From Clostridium sp. AT4 (GTDB lineage Bacteria; Bacillota; Clostridia; Lachnospirales; Lachnospiraceae): a stretch of DNA of 64,000 nt. Shown piece by piece: positions 7,321-16,207 of the stretch (positions are counted from its first letter, which is position 1; each line of letters starts with the position of its first letter). Made by a program: the position numbers and the translations under genes. The stretch covers positions 62,001 to 126,000 of the forward strand of contig NZ_LN999828.1 of NCBI RefSeq assembly GCF_001517625.2, written 5' to 3'. The notes beneath the pieces are model-generated. The model did no database searches. It was not told the DNA's origin and saw only the letters and a program-made list of their open reading frames with translations.

Positions 7321-8945
7321 GGGAAAGACGAAGCAAAGCCGCATTTTCAGCGGGTTTTGCAGAGCGTGTTCAGGAACAGCCCCATGAGAATTCCGGACAC
7401 CTGCAGGCAGAGATCTGGAAAGAAGAGGATCCCGACTTTGAGGAGATTATGGAGGATGGAAATGAGACAGAAGAAAATCGTCCAAGAGACTTCTTTGGAG
7501 GGGAGGATGGGGCAGTAGAAAAAACAGAAGAACCAGAGGAAGAAGAATCGGAACCCTCCCATGTTCAAAAGACGGGAGGGCGGTCCTTACGCACCCATGA
7601 TCTGTTCTTTGCAGCGGAGGATACAAGCCGGGATTTTACTTCGGTGCTGCGGGAGGTACAGGCCTATCTTTCCAAAGAGTACAGCAGTCTGGTAACTGCG
7701 GATGGAAATGAGGAAGTTAAGGCTCAGATCCGCCGGTTTGCCGGGAAGTACATCCAGGATCACCGGATCCAGGTGACAGGAAAGACCACCGATGAGCTGA
7801 TCGATGCTATTTATTCTGAGATGGCAGAGTTTGGTTTTCTTACAAAGTACATTTACGGGGAAGGCATAGAGGAAATCGATGTGAATGCCTGGGATGATGT
7901 GGAGGTACAGTTTTCGGGAGGTGTGACAAAGAAGCTTACAGAACACTTTGACAGTCCGGAACACGCCATCAATGTGGTGCGGCGGATGCTGCATGTATCC
8001 GGTATGGTGTTAGATGATGCCAGCCCCAGTGTACTGGGACATTTAAGCAAAAATATCCGGATTGCAGTATTAAAGACCCCGATTGTGGATGAAGATGTAG
8101 GGGTGGCGGCTTCCATCCGAATTGTCAATCCCCAGAGTATGCAGAAACAGGACTTTGTGAAAGGTGGAACGGCAACCGGGCAGATGCTGGACTTTTTATC
8201 GGAGTGCATCCGGTATGGCATTTCCGTGTGTGTGGCAGGAGCAACCAGCTCCGGAAAAACCACACTCCTTGGCTGGCTTTTGACTACGATTCCTGACAGC
8301 AAGCGGATCTACAGCATTGAGAACGGTTCCAGAGAGCTGGCCCTGGTACGGAGAAAAGAGGGAAAGGTCGTCAATTCCGTCATCCATACCCTGACCCGTG
8401 ACAGCGAGAATGAACGGCAGCGAGTGGATCAGATTGCACTCCTTGACATGGCCCTGCGGTTTAATCCGGATATTATTGTAGTGGGTGAGATGCGGGGACC
8501 GGAGGCGAATGCAGCACAGGAAGCAGCCAGAACCGGCGTGGCGGTTGTGACAACCATCCATTCCATGAGCTGTGATGCAACGTACCGCCGTATGGTATCC
8601 CTGTGCAAGCGGGCAGTGGATATGAGCGACGACACCCTGATGGGGTTCGTAACGGAGGCATACCCGATTGTGGCTTTCTGCAAGCAGCTGGAAAATAAGG
8701 AACGCCGCCTGATGGAGATCATGGAGTGTGAGATTTTGCCGGATGGTACCAGAAAGTTTCGACCCTTGTTCCAGTACCAGATTATGGAGAATCGGATAGA
8801 GGACGGGAAATTTGTGATCATAGGGCAGCACCGGCAGGTCAATCCAATCTCGGAGAGTCTGGCAAGGAGGCTGATGGAGAATGGGATGCCCCAGGAGAAG
8901 CTGTCCCGGCTTTTGGCCGTTACAGAGGAAGGAAAGGAGAAGTAA
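7314..8945 (+). CDS. CpaF/TadA-like secretion ATPase
   Basis: A 543 aa hexameric secretion ATPase that would power pilus assembly. It has Walker A GATSSGKTT (residues 309-317), the Asp-box/Walker B region PDIIVVGEMRGPEA, and the His box TIHSMS. The first about 95 residues are Glu-rich and poorly conserved. The family usually also drives retraction in Tad systems. The gene starts inside the end of the CpaE-like gene (ATGTTAG), in a continuous operon from the prepilin peptidase to tadC. Confidence 0.9.
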   Translation: MLGERRSKAAFSAGFAERVQEQPHENSGHLQAEIWKEEDPDFEEIMEDGNETEENRPRDFFGGEDGAVEKTEEPEEEESEPSHVQKTGGRSLRTHDLFFAAEDTSRDFTSVLREVQAYLSKEYSSLVTADGNEEVKAQIRRFAGKYIQDHRIQVTGKTTDELIDAIYSEMAEFGFLTKYIYGEGIEEIDVNAWDDVEVQFSGGVTKKLTEHFDSPEHAINVVRRMLHVSGMVLDDASPSVLGHLSKNIRIAVLKTPIVDEDVGVAASIRIVNPQSMQKQDFVKGGTATGQMLDFLSECIRYGISVCVAGATSSGKTTLLGWLLTTIPDSKRIYSIENGSRELALVRRKEGKVVNSVIHTLTRDSENERQRVDQIALLDMALRFNPDIIVVGEMRGPEANAAQEAARTGVAVVTTIHSMSCDATYRRMVSLCKRAVDMSDDTLMGFVTEAYPIVAFCKQLENKERRLMEIMECEILPDGTRKFRPLFQYQIMENRIEDGKFVIIGQHRQVNPISESLARRLMENGMPQEKLSRLLAVTEEGKEK

Positions 8946-8946
8946 G

Positions 8947-9876
8947 ATGACAGCCATTCAGTTGTTAGCCTGTGCAGGCATGATCGCAGGAGTATTTTTG
9001 ATGCTTGGCATCCGGCCGGTGGAATTTACGGACAGCCTGTTTGGGTTTTTCTTAAATCCCAGACGGAGCCTTCGGGAAGAACTTAAGGCATCATCTGGAA
9101 GAAAAAAAGAAGGAATTCTGCGAAGGGAGATGAAGGAGGCACAGGCAGTGCTTCAGATGACCGGAAGAGGAAGTCGGTTTTCCATGGTGTGTGCGGCTGC
9201 CCTGGCACTGTTTTGCATGGGAGGATCGATTGCGATCCTGATTGGAAATTTTTTCCTGGCTCCGGTAATGGCAGTAGGGTTTTTGTTTCTGCCATTTTGG
9301 TATGTGAAGCTGACGGCAAACCACTATAAGAGAGATGTGTCGGCAGAACTGGAAACTGCGTTATCCGTGATTACCACAGCATACCTGCGGACAGAAGATA
9401 TTGTGACAGCGGTGGAGGAAAATACGGCCTATTTAAATCCTCCGGTATCCAGGGTGTTTCAGGACTTTCTCATCCAGATCAAGATGGTAAATCCGGATGT
9501 GCAGGAAGCCCTGCGGATCATGAGAGGAAGGATTGACAATGAAGTGTTTCGGGAATGGTGTGACGCAGTCAGCGACTGCCAGCATGACCGGAGCTTAAAG
9601 ACCACGCTGACACCCATTGTGGCAAAGCTGTCCGATATGCGGAATGTGAATGCAGAGCTGGAATACATGATCGCGGAACCCAGAAAGGAATTTATGATCA
9701 TGGTGGTGTTTGTCATTGGAAATATCCCGCTTATGTATCTGCTAAATCAGGACTGGTATGATGTGCTGATGCACACCGCACTGGGGCAGTGTATTCTGGC
9801 CGTGACAGCGGCTGCTATTTTTATATCTGCAGGGTTTGTGGTAAAACTCACCCGCCCCATTGAATACAGGAGGTAG
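8947..9876 (+). CDS. TadB-like inner-membrane platform protein
   Basis: A 309 aa type II secretion F (GspF/TadB) family protein, the membrane platform that couples the CpaF ATPase to pilin assembly. It has hydrophobic segments at both ends (AALALFCMGGSIAILIGNFF and MVVFVIGNIPLMYLL) and a helical central domain with ELETALSVITTAYLRTEDI, the family's typical region. The ATG at 8947 is directly after the CpaF stop; AAGGAGAAG lies in front. A longer in-frame start at 8881 is less likely. Confidence 0.85.
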   Translation: MTAIQLLACAGMIAGVFLMLGIRPVEFTDSLFGFFLNPRRSLREELKASSGRKKEGILRREMKEAQAVLQMTGRGSRFSMVCAAALALFCMGGSIAILIGNFFLAPVMAVGFLFLPFWYVKLTANHYKRDVSAELETALSVITTAYLRTEDIVTAVEENTAYLNPPVSRVFQDFLIQIKMVNPDVQEALRIMRGRIDNEVFREWCDAVSDCQHDRSLKTTLTPIVAKLSDMRNVNAELEYMIAEPRKEFMIMVVFVIGNIPLMYLLNQDWYDVLMHTALGQCILAVTAAAIFISAGFVVKLTRPIEYRR

Positions 9877-9878
9877 GC

Positions 9879-10751
9879 ATGGAAGGATTACTGTTTTTAT
9901 TTGGATTGTTTCTGGCTTTGGGACTTTTCTTTCTGGCGGCTTCCCTCCTGCACCTGCCGACCATCGGTGCGGCAAAGGCCATGCTTGGGACGGCCAAACA
10001 GGAGCGGAAAGGTGCAAAGACATTGGAAACCTGTTTTATGATTCTGGCAGTCAGGCTGTCTCACTATATCCGAATGGATGAATATAAAAAGAGCCGGATG
10101 GGAAATGTCCTTAAGGCCAGCGGCATGAATCTGACCCCGGAGGTATATCAGGCATATGCACTGGTAAAAGCAGGAACGGTTCTTTTGGCGGTCATTCCCT
10201 GTGCCATCCTGATGCCGCTTCTGGTTCCCGTGGTCGTGGTGTTAGCCTTGCTCCTTTATTTTAAGGAAGGGCAGAAAGCAGATGAGAAGTTAAAGGCAAA
10301 ACGGGAGGAGATTGAAGGGGAACTGCCAAGGATGGTAGCAACCATTGAACAGGAGTTAAAGGCTAGCCGCAATGTGATCGGGATGCTGGAGCGTTTTAAG
10401 GGAAATGCAGGACCGGCTCTGACTGGGGAGCTGGATATTCTGTTAGCCGATATGCGGTCCTCCAACTATGAGGCAGCCCTTACCCGGTTTGAGGCAAGAC
10501 TCAATTCTCCTATGCTGTCAGATGTGGTAAGGGGGCTCATTGGTGTACTGCGGGGAGATGACAGTTCGGTATATTTTCAGATGCTAGCTCATGATTTCAA
10601 GCAGATCGAACTGCAGCGATTAAAGGCACAGGCCCAGAAGATCCCGCCTAAGATCCGGGTGTTTTCTTTTGTCATGCTGGCGTGCTTTTTGCTGACTTAC
10701 CTGGCGATCATCTGCTATGTAGCATTAGAGAGCCTTGGGGGAATGTTTTAA
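9879..10751 (+). CDS. TadC-like inner-membrane platform protein
   Basis: A 290 aa second GspF/TadC family protein, normally the partner of TadB. It starts two bases after the TadB stop, with AGGAGG in front. An N-terminal membrane helix, a paired helix region near residues 95-130, the typical EGELPRMVATIEQELKASRN segment and a C-terminal helix (FVMLACFLLTYLAIICYVAL) fit the family. With the CpaF ATPase and TadB it completes the assembly platform. Confidence 0.85.
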   Translation: MEGLLFLFGLFLALGLFFLAASLLHLPTIGAAKAMLGTAKQERKGAKTLETCFMILAVRLSHYIRMDEYKKSRMGNVLKASGMNLTPEVYQAYALVKAGTVLLAVIPCAILMPLLVPVVVVLALLLYFKEGQKADEKLKAKREEIEGELPRMVATIEQELKASRNVIGMLERFKGNAGPALTGELDILLADMRSSNYEAALTRFEARLNSPMLSDVVRGLIGVLRGDDSSVYFQMLAHDFKQIELQRLKAQAQKIPPKIRVFSFVMLACFLLTYLAIICYVALESLGGMF

Positions 10752-10769
10752 AGGAGGTAGTGAGGCACT

Positions 10770-11825
10770 GTGGAGGAAAAGAATATCCAGAAAGGAAGGG
10801 AACACTGGCAGTCCGTGGTATTTGAAGGGAAAGAATATCCCTCCATCCGTTCCCTTGCCCGAGAGTACGAGTTTTCCTACTCCAGACTAAGCCATTATTA
10901 TGCCAGGAATCATGACATCCATTTGTCCATGCAGCGGTGTTTAGAAGAACAGGGGATTGAAGTTTCCCTGTGGGGCAAACCGTATCATGGGATAGCAGAT
11001 GTTGCTATACAGTTCGGTCTAAAATATACATCGCTAAGAACAAAGGCAAAGAGCATGGGAACTCTGGAAAAAGCGGTAGATGTTCTTCTTAGGACAGAAC
11101 CAATCCGGTATGAAGGAAGGGATTATGAATCTTTGTCGGAGCTTTGTTCAGACAATGGAGTCCTTCAGGATAACATTTATGAGCGGCTGACCTATGGCCT
11201 GTCCTTAAAAGAAGCACTGACTCGCCCCATTAAGTCAAACGGAAACCGGAAAGCAGTAGAGTTTCATGGGATAGAATATCCAAGCCACCGGGAGGCCTGT
11301 CGTGCCTATGGCATATCAGAACGTTGCATCAGGGAATTGACTAAAAGTAATCCTATTGATTTTATAGAGTCCCTGCAGATTTTAGTGACATTAAAAGAAT
11401 GGGCGAATATTCCGCAGGAAGAACCTCTGAATTATATTCCGGCTTGCCGGGTCAGAGGAACGAATTATAAGACGATGGCCGGTTTTCTGGTATCATATGG
11501 AATTACAGGTACCACCTTTTATGTCTATAAGAGCCAACACGGATATCGGAATGTATTTGATGCATTAAAGGAAATGCAGAAAGAAACCAGGAAAGCGTAT
11601 GTCCTTCATGAAAGGCCTGTATTTTATAGTGAACTGTCAAAATGCTATAGTTCCTATCAGTTAAAAAAAATGAATCTTCCCAGTGTTTTGGTTCCACGCT
11701 ATCCCACCCTGCAAGGCGTTGATTTTGATACGGAATGTTATGACCTTTTGGAGATGTATGAAAATCTGAAGGAAGAGATTACAGCCCCAAAAGAGAAAAT
11801 AGAATGGGGAATGCACTTAGAGTGA
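10770..11825 (+). CDS. protein of five HTH-like repeats inside the Tad operon
   Basis: A 351 aa soluble protein of unknown function. It holds about five copies of a 42-48 residue unit at residues 16-58, 65-107, 112-153, 163-206 and 226-269. The pattern is aromatic-x-G-x-x-Y, then a helix with S/A, then a short helix-turn-helix-like stretch (for example EFHGIEYPSHREACRAYGIS). Similar units occur in phage and mobile-element proteins and look like small DNA-binding modules, but I cannot name the family. It starts at GTG 10770 behind AAGGAGGTAGTGAGG. Its place between tadC and the pseudopilin genes is odd for a pilus locus; it could regulate the operon. Confidence 0.65.
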   Translation: MEEKNIQKGREHWQSVVFEGKEYPSIRSLAREYEFSYSRLSHYYARNHDIHLSMQRCLEEQGIEVSLWGKPYHGIADVAIQFGLKYTSLRTKAKSMGTLEKAVDVLLRTEPIRYEGRDYESLSELCSDNGVLQDNIYERLTYGLSLKEALTRPIKSNGNRKAVEFHGIEYPSHREACRAYGISERCIRELTKSNPIDFIESLQILVTLKEWANIPQEEPLNYIPACRVRGTNYKTMAGFLVSYGITGTTFYVYKSQHGYRNVFDALKEMQKETRKAYVLHERPVFYSELSKCYSSYQLKKMNLPSVLVPRYPTLQGVDFDTECYDLLEMYENLKEEITAPKEKIEWGMHLE

Positions 11826-11865
11826 GTGTATTCTGTGGATTTATTCGGAATACAGGAGGTGAAAT

Positions 11866-12273
11866 GTGGAAAAACGCGTAAAAAAGATAGCAGAAAGCCA
11901 GAATGGGGAGGGGTATGTGGATGTGATGATCCTGGTTCTCAGTGCGGTTATGGTGCTGGCTCTTTCTATGCGGGTGTTTCCAGTGTTTATTCAAAAACAG
12001 CAGCTGGATACTTTTGCCACAGAATTAGTGAGAGAGGCAGAAGTAAGCGGGCGTGTTGGAGCGGAGACAAGCCGCCGTGCTGCTGTGCTGTCAGAAAAAA
12101 CAGGGATTCATCCGAACATTTCATGGTCAGCCAATGGAAGGATCCAGTTAAATGAAGAGGTTACCGTTACCCTGACACTGGATACCAATATCGGCCTGTT
12201 TGGGGAGTTTGCATCCTTTCCCATTACGCTTCGGGCAAAGGCTTCCGGAAAGTCGGAAGTATACTGGAAGTGA
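11866..12273 (+). CDS. TadE-like pseudopilin (DUF4320-like)
   Basis: A 135 aa protein with a short basic leader, the motif NGEGYVDVMILVLSAVMVLA, one hydrophobic helix and a beta-rich outer domain. This is the layout of TadE/TadF minor pilins, and I think it corresponds to DUF4320. The GEGYVD block is shared with the pilin-like protein at 4795-5034, pointing to the same prepilin peptidase. Start GTG 11866 has ACAGGAGGTGAAAT upstream. The second minor pilin follows closely. Confidence 0.75.
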   Translation: MEKRVKKIAESQNGEGYVDVMILVLSAVMVLALSMRVFPVFIQKQQLDTFATELVREAEVSGRVGAETSRRAAVLSEKTGIHPNISWSANGRIQLNEEVTVTLTLDTNIGLFGEFASFPITLRAKASGKSEVYWK

Positions 12274-12283
12274 GGTGGTTAAG

Positions 12284-12841
12284 GTGGGCAGACGAATTCA
12301 GAAGATTTTCAGGGAGAAACGGGCGTCATCGTTTCCAATGACCATAGGCATTGTGCTGGCACTGATTCTTCTTCTGTGTGGGATCAGTGAATATTTCCGC
12401 CTGCAGGTGATCGCGGCAGGTGTGAGGGAAGCGGTGGAGGATGCCATGATTTCCACAGTCAATGACAATTATGCAGGGGTGTACCATGGAGCCAGGGAGG
12501 GATATTCCGGAAGCTATGTGCCATTTGGAGAAGGAAACTGGGAGGAGGAACTAAGCGAAGGCGATATTTATGCAGTTCTGGATGATACACTGGGAACACG
12601 GCTATCCGGCGGCCGTCATGTAAAGTATGCCGATGGCGGGACTGCAATGGAATTTGCTATTGATAGCCTGCAGGTGACGCTTCGGAATGCACCTCTGGCT
12701 CCCTCTGATCCGGCAAATGCCCAGAGGTTTGAGGCAGATGCAGTTGTGCGGTTAGAAGTGCCAGTCCGCTTTGGAGGCAGGCTTCTTCCATCCATGTGGA
12801 TCACATTAAAAGTGCAGGCAGGTTATACGGAGGTGTTTTAA
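12284..12841 (+). CDS. TadF-like pseudopilin
   Basis: A 185 aa protein with a basic N-terminus (GRRIQKIFREKR), one hydrophobic helix (MTIGIVLALILLLCGISEYF) and an extracellular beta-rich domain. It lacks the GEGYVD motif. The helix followed by FRLQVIAAGVREAVEDAMIS resembles TadE/TadF minor pilins, where the residues after the helix build the coiled part of the pilus. GTG at 12284 or 12275 are the possible starts; TGAGGTGG just after the previous stop favours 12284. Confidence 0.65.
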   Translation: MGRRIQKIFREKRASSFPMTIGIVLALILLLCGISEYFRLQVIAAGVREAVEDAMISTVNDNYAGVYHGAREGYSGSYVPFGEGNWEEELSEGDIYAVLDDTLGTRLSGGRHVKYADGGTAMEFAIDSLQVTLRNAPLAPSDPANAQRFEADAVVRLEVPVRFGGRLLPSMWITLKVQAGYTEVF

Positions 12842-12924
12842 GAAATGCCTGGACATTCTAAGAAAGGTAGGGTATGTTTGGCGTAACAGGAAATAGGATA
12901 CAGTGGTAAAGGAGGCATAAGAAG

Positions 12925-13539
12925 ATGAAACTGACAGAAAAGACGAAAAAATATCTGGTGATTACTGGCGGTATGATCCTTGGGATTGGTCTGCTCGCAG
13001 CGATCGGGATGCAGTTTGGACAGCCGCCCAGTGAAGATGTTCTGCCAGAGACAACACAGACCGTGACCGAAGTGGTCGTTGATCCAGGGACGGGTTTGGA
13101 AACCCAAAAGGCTCCAAAAGAAAGCGTGGAAGAATCCGGTGGGAAAACGGATCTGGTGATTCAGCCGGGGACAGAAGAAACAAACGAGACTACCGGACAG
13201 GCGGCAGACAGCCGGCCGGCACAGACGGACCAGACACAGCAGAGTATCCAGCCGGAACCGACAAAACCAGAGCCGCCCAGGGAAGAAATGCTGACGGATC
13301 CAACGAAGAAGCCGGATGGTACAAAGCTGGAAGAACCGCCCATGCCAGTGGATCATGAGTCAGTAGAGAAGCCAGCAGAACCAGAACCGGATCCTGGACA
13401 GCCGCAGGCTGGCGATACATCCGGAAACCAGATCTATGTTCCTGGATTTGGATGGGTTGAGAACCATGGGGGAGGCGGATCCGGCACCGTGGCGGAGGAT
13501 ATGTATGAGAATGGAAATAAGATCGGCATCATGGATTAA
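12925..13539 (+). CDS. membrane-anchored Pro/Glu-rich surface protein (DUF6550-like)
   Basis: A 204 aa protein: one N-terminal membrane helix (YLVITGGMILGIGLLAAIGM), then about 140 residues rich in Pro, Glu, Thr and Gln (low-complexity stalk), and a conserved-looking C-terminal end (IYVPGFGWVENHGGGG). It resembles a family I recall as DUF6550 in Lachnospiraceae elements. It may span the wall and present its C-terminus. AAAGGAGGC precedes the ATG. It lies between the minor pilins and the large secreted protein. Confidence 0.65.
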   Translation: MKLTEKTKKYLVITGGMILGIGLLAAIGMQFGQPPSEDVLPETTQTVTEVVVDPGTGLETQKAPKESVEESGGKTDLVIQPGTEETNETTGQAADSRPAQTDQTQQSIQPEPTKPEPPREEMLTDPTKKPDGTKLEEPPMPVDHESVEKPAEPEPDPGQPQAGDTSGNQIYVPGFGWVENHGGGGSGTVAEDMYENGNKIGIMD

Positions 13540-13638
13540 TACCCAATGAGGAGGCATCGCAGCCATGCGGTGCTTTTTGTTTGCTTAAAACCAGGGAAGA
13601 TGGAAACGTCTGCTTCCTGTGGTTGGAAAGGAGGATAT

Positions 13639-15342
13639 TTGAAGCAGAAGAGAGGTGTGTTTCTTGCGGTTTTACTCTCACTGTCGTTCCTGTTTTCTGT
13701 ACCTGTTTATGCAGTCGGAGATGGAAATATTGACGGAGGCGGAGGAAATATGGGGCAGGGAACCAGTCAAAACTCCTGGTCTCCGGGAAATGAGGGAGTC
13801 CGTGTGACCGTGATCCGGGCAGAAGGGCATGAGCCAGTAACAAGGCCCATTGACCTGACAAACAAGCAGCCGAAGATTGTCTATTCCTTTGGAAAGGTCA
13901 GCAAGATGTCTTATACCAAGGGGAGTGCATTAACGGTTGATACCAACCCTTACGAATATGTGAATCCGGCCCAGTCCCTTCCGAGGATCATCAGCTCCAA
14001 AAGTCTGGGACAGGCCAACATTGAGGAGATCAAAAGTTATTTTACAGATGAGCAGGTGGTCCGCAGTATTGCAGGGCTGACAGGAATGGACATTGATACG
14101 CTGGTAGGAGGAGAGTACCGGCTTTTACTGGAACCGATCAGTTTCTTAAAATTTCAGGGAACCCTGATCGCAGCGACGGCTACAGAGGCAGCTTTGTATG
14201 ATGAGATGTTAAGCGGGGGGATGCGGGCGGTACTTCCGACTGTGGCGTTTCAGAACCTCCCGCTTTCCATGTTTTTGGAAACACCAGATCTGGGATATCC
14301 GGCATGGGGCGGACCTACATCTGGAGTCCGTTCCAACAGTGAGATCAAAAGTTCCCTGGGTCTTGGTGTGGTACGGTTTCACGAAGCCCCGCCAGAGGAA
14401 CCGGAAATCAGTACCTATGATTATGAGTACCGGACCAACACAGAAGTCATCACAGCGGTAGAGGTGAGCGGAGGCCAGAGTGATCCAGATGATCCGGTGT
14501 CTGTCACATTTTCTGTGGGAGGGAAAAGCTACCGCGTGGACCATGTGTATTATCCATCCGGTGACAGTCAGCTGGCCTGGATTCGCTGGACCACCCCGAA
14601 GGAACCTCAGACCATGATGATGACAGTACGAGTTCATGGAGGGGGAAGAACGGAAAAGGGAACGCTGAATATCAAGATCGTAGATCTGGATGAAAATCCT
14701 CCGCTGGATCCCAACGCAGATGACCGGAATGATGGCTTTACAAGACCATCCGTACCGTCAAAGGCAGAAGTTACCTCTGCCGCCTGGGGTGTGTGGAGAC
14801 CATGGTGGCAGGAACATTGGGTATGGCACAGCGGAGATGAGGAGGATGACGGGTATTGGTGTGACCATGGCTGGTGGGAGTTTGACCTGGACCGATACTC
14901 TGCAAGTCTGGCTGCAGATATGAGAATTACAACCGATGAGAAGTCCCCTACCGCTACGGAAAGGACGATGAAATCCGGTTATGGATTCCAGGAAAAAGTA
15001 ATAACCCATGTCAGCACCAATCAGAGTTTTGCAGTCACACCGGCTCAGAATGCCGTGACCTATTTTCCTGAGTTTCAATATGAGAAATTCTGGAGACTTC
15101 TGGAGCGGATGAACGGCGGTTATGATATGACCCATGAATTTAAGGAGAACGGCTACAGCACTTATCGCCAGAGAACCCACTTCACCCCAATCTGGTATCC
15201 GGATGGAAGCTACACACCGTATACCTGGCTGCTTGACTGCTGGACACCGGCTGGGATGCTCTCCATGAATCTGACTGATTCCATTACCATTGACGGGAAC
15301 TTGTGGAGTGACTGGCATATCGCACCACAGAAACCAGAATAG
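13639..15342 (+). CDS. large secreted protein of the conjugation/pilus region
   Basis: A 567 aa exported protein. TTG 13639 behind AAAGGAGGATA gives a clean signal peptide (KQKRGVFLAVLLSLSFLFSV, cut after VYA); the longer frame from 13546 would bury it. The mature part is beta-rich with a GGG-rich start and a Trp-rich segment around residues 385-425 (WGVWRPWWQEHWVW). No anchor or LPXTG is seen. It may be an adhesin or a pilus/transfer accessory exposed outside the cell. The role is unknown. Confidence 0.7.
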   Translation: MKQKRGVFLAVLLSLSFLFSVPVYAVGDGNIDGGGGNMGQGTSQNSWSPGNEGVRVTVIRAEGHEPVTRPIDLTNKQPKIVYSFGKVSKMSYTKGSALTVDTNPYEYVNPAQSLPRIISSKSLGQANIEEIKSYFTDEQVVRSIAGLTGMDIDTLVGGEYRLLLEPISFLKFQGTLIAATATEAALYDEMLSGGMRAVLPTVAFQNLPLSMFLETPDLGYPAWGGPTSGVRSNSEIKSSLGLGVVRFHEAPPEEPEISTYDYEYRTNTEVITAVEVSGGQSDPDDPVSVTFSVGGKSYRVDHVYYPSGDSQLAWIRWTTPKEPQTMMMTVRVHGGGRTEKGTLNIKIVDLDENPPLDPNADDRNDGFTRPSVPSKAEVTSAAWGVWRPWWQEHWVWHSGDEEDDGYWCDHGWWEFDLDRYSASLAADMRITTDEKSPTATERTMKSGYGFQEKVITHVSTNQSFAVTPAQNAVTYFPEFQYEKFWRLLERMNGGYDMTHEFKENGYSTYRQRTHFTPIWYPDGSYTPYTWLLDCWTPAGMLSMNLTDSITIDGNLWSDWHIAPQKPE

Positions 15343-15350
15343 GAGGAAAT

Positions 15351-15746
15351 ATGTCATATCAACAGATAGAGAAGTTAGAAAAATCACCTAATGACAGAAA
15401 GAGGAAGAAGCAGATGAGAACAAAGAAAATTTCAGCAGTTATGTGCATGGTAGTCGTACTGGCGGTTTTGTGCTGCGTACCGGTTTATGCATCGGGCGAT
15501 GTGGCGGGTGCCATTGAGGGAACCTGGGATACGGCATCGAAGCAGATCAAGGCAGTGGTGGATCATGTGGTGTTTCCGGCCATTGACCTGGTGTTAGCCG
15601 TTTTCTTTTTTGGAAAATTGGGAACGGCGTATTTTGATTATCGTAAGCATGGACAGTTTGAGTGGGCAGCTCCGGCTATCCTGTTTGCCTGTCTGGTGTT
15701 TACGCTGACTGCACCGCTTTATATCTGGCAGATTCTTGGGATTTAA
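15351..15746 (+). CDS. VirB2-like pilin candidate (DUF3852-like membrane protein)
   Basis: A 131 aa protein. After about 21 basic residues it has a signal peptide (ISAVMCMVVVLAVLCCVPVY, cut near ASG) and then two hydrophobic helices separated by a short polar loop (FDYRKHGQFEW). Signal peptide plus two helices in about 85 mature residues is the plan of VirB2-type conjugative pilins. The VirB6-like gene follows one gene later. AGGAGG at 15341-15346 supports ATG 15351; ATG 15414 would also give a signal peptide. The pilin role is inferred. Confidence 0.6.
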   Translation: MSYQQIEKLEKSPNDRKRKKQMRTKKISAVMCMVVVLAVLCCVPVYASGDVAGAIEGTWDTASKQIKAVVDHVVFPAIDLVLAVFFFGKLGTAYFDYRKHGQFEWAAPAILFACLVFTLTAPLYIWQILGI

Positions 15747-15759
15747 GAGAGGGGATCAT

Positions 15760-16188
15760 ATGACATTTTTGGAACAGGAACTGAAAAAGATGGTTGGAAA
15801 GGAACCAGCCTTTACGGAACAACGATATGTAGGAAATGCGTGTTATGGCAGGCTGACAGACAATATCCGGGTAAAAGTCAACTTTCAGACCGGTGGGATT
15901 GCAGACCATTATGACCGGTTAAAGGTAACCTTGTTAAACCGGAATGAGGGTATCATTGACAGCATGGTTTTGACCTTTCAGGATGTGCTGGGAATCAAAA
16001 AGACATCGAATCCCAACTTCCGTGATGGAGTAAATCCGCATATCTGGTCTTATGGCAGGGAAACGAAATGGTATGTGTACCAGCCAGGGGAAGCGGATTA
16101 TAAAAAGATGTCGGAGGCAGTAAACACTTATTTAGAGGTATTTAAGGAGCCGGTGGAAACCATGCAGATGGGACAGAGGATGGAATAA
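15760..16188 (+). CDS. hypothetical cytoplasmic protein of transfer region
   Basis: A 142 aa soluble protein I do not recognise. It contains mixed beta strands (NIRVKVNFQTGG, IIDSMVLTFQDVLGI) and a C-terminal helix. The ATG at 15760 follows AGAGAGGGGATCAT and is favoured over the longer frame from 15736, which would overlap the preceding gene. Its place between the pilin candidate and virB6-like gene suggests a transfer accessory role. Confidence 0.6.
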   Translation: MTFLEQELKKMVGKEPAFTEQRYVGNACYGRLTDNIRVKVNFQTGGIADHYDRLKVTLLNRNEGIIDSMVLTFQDVLGIKKTSNPNFRDGVNPHIWSYGRETKWYVYQPGEADYKKMSEAVNTYLEVFKEPVETMQMGQRME

Positions 16189-16207
16189 GAAAAGAGGTGA
16201 TGAGCGA

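Noticed and set aside
13546-13638. Longer start for the secreted protein (93 bases upstream)
   Set aside because: It would place the signal peptide inside the protein; TTG 13639 has AAAGGAGGATA directly in front and gives a normal signal peptide.
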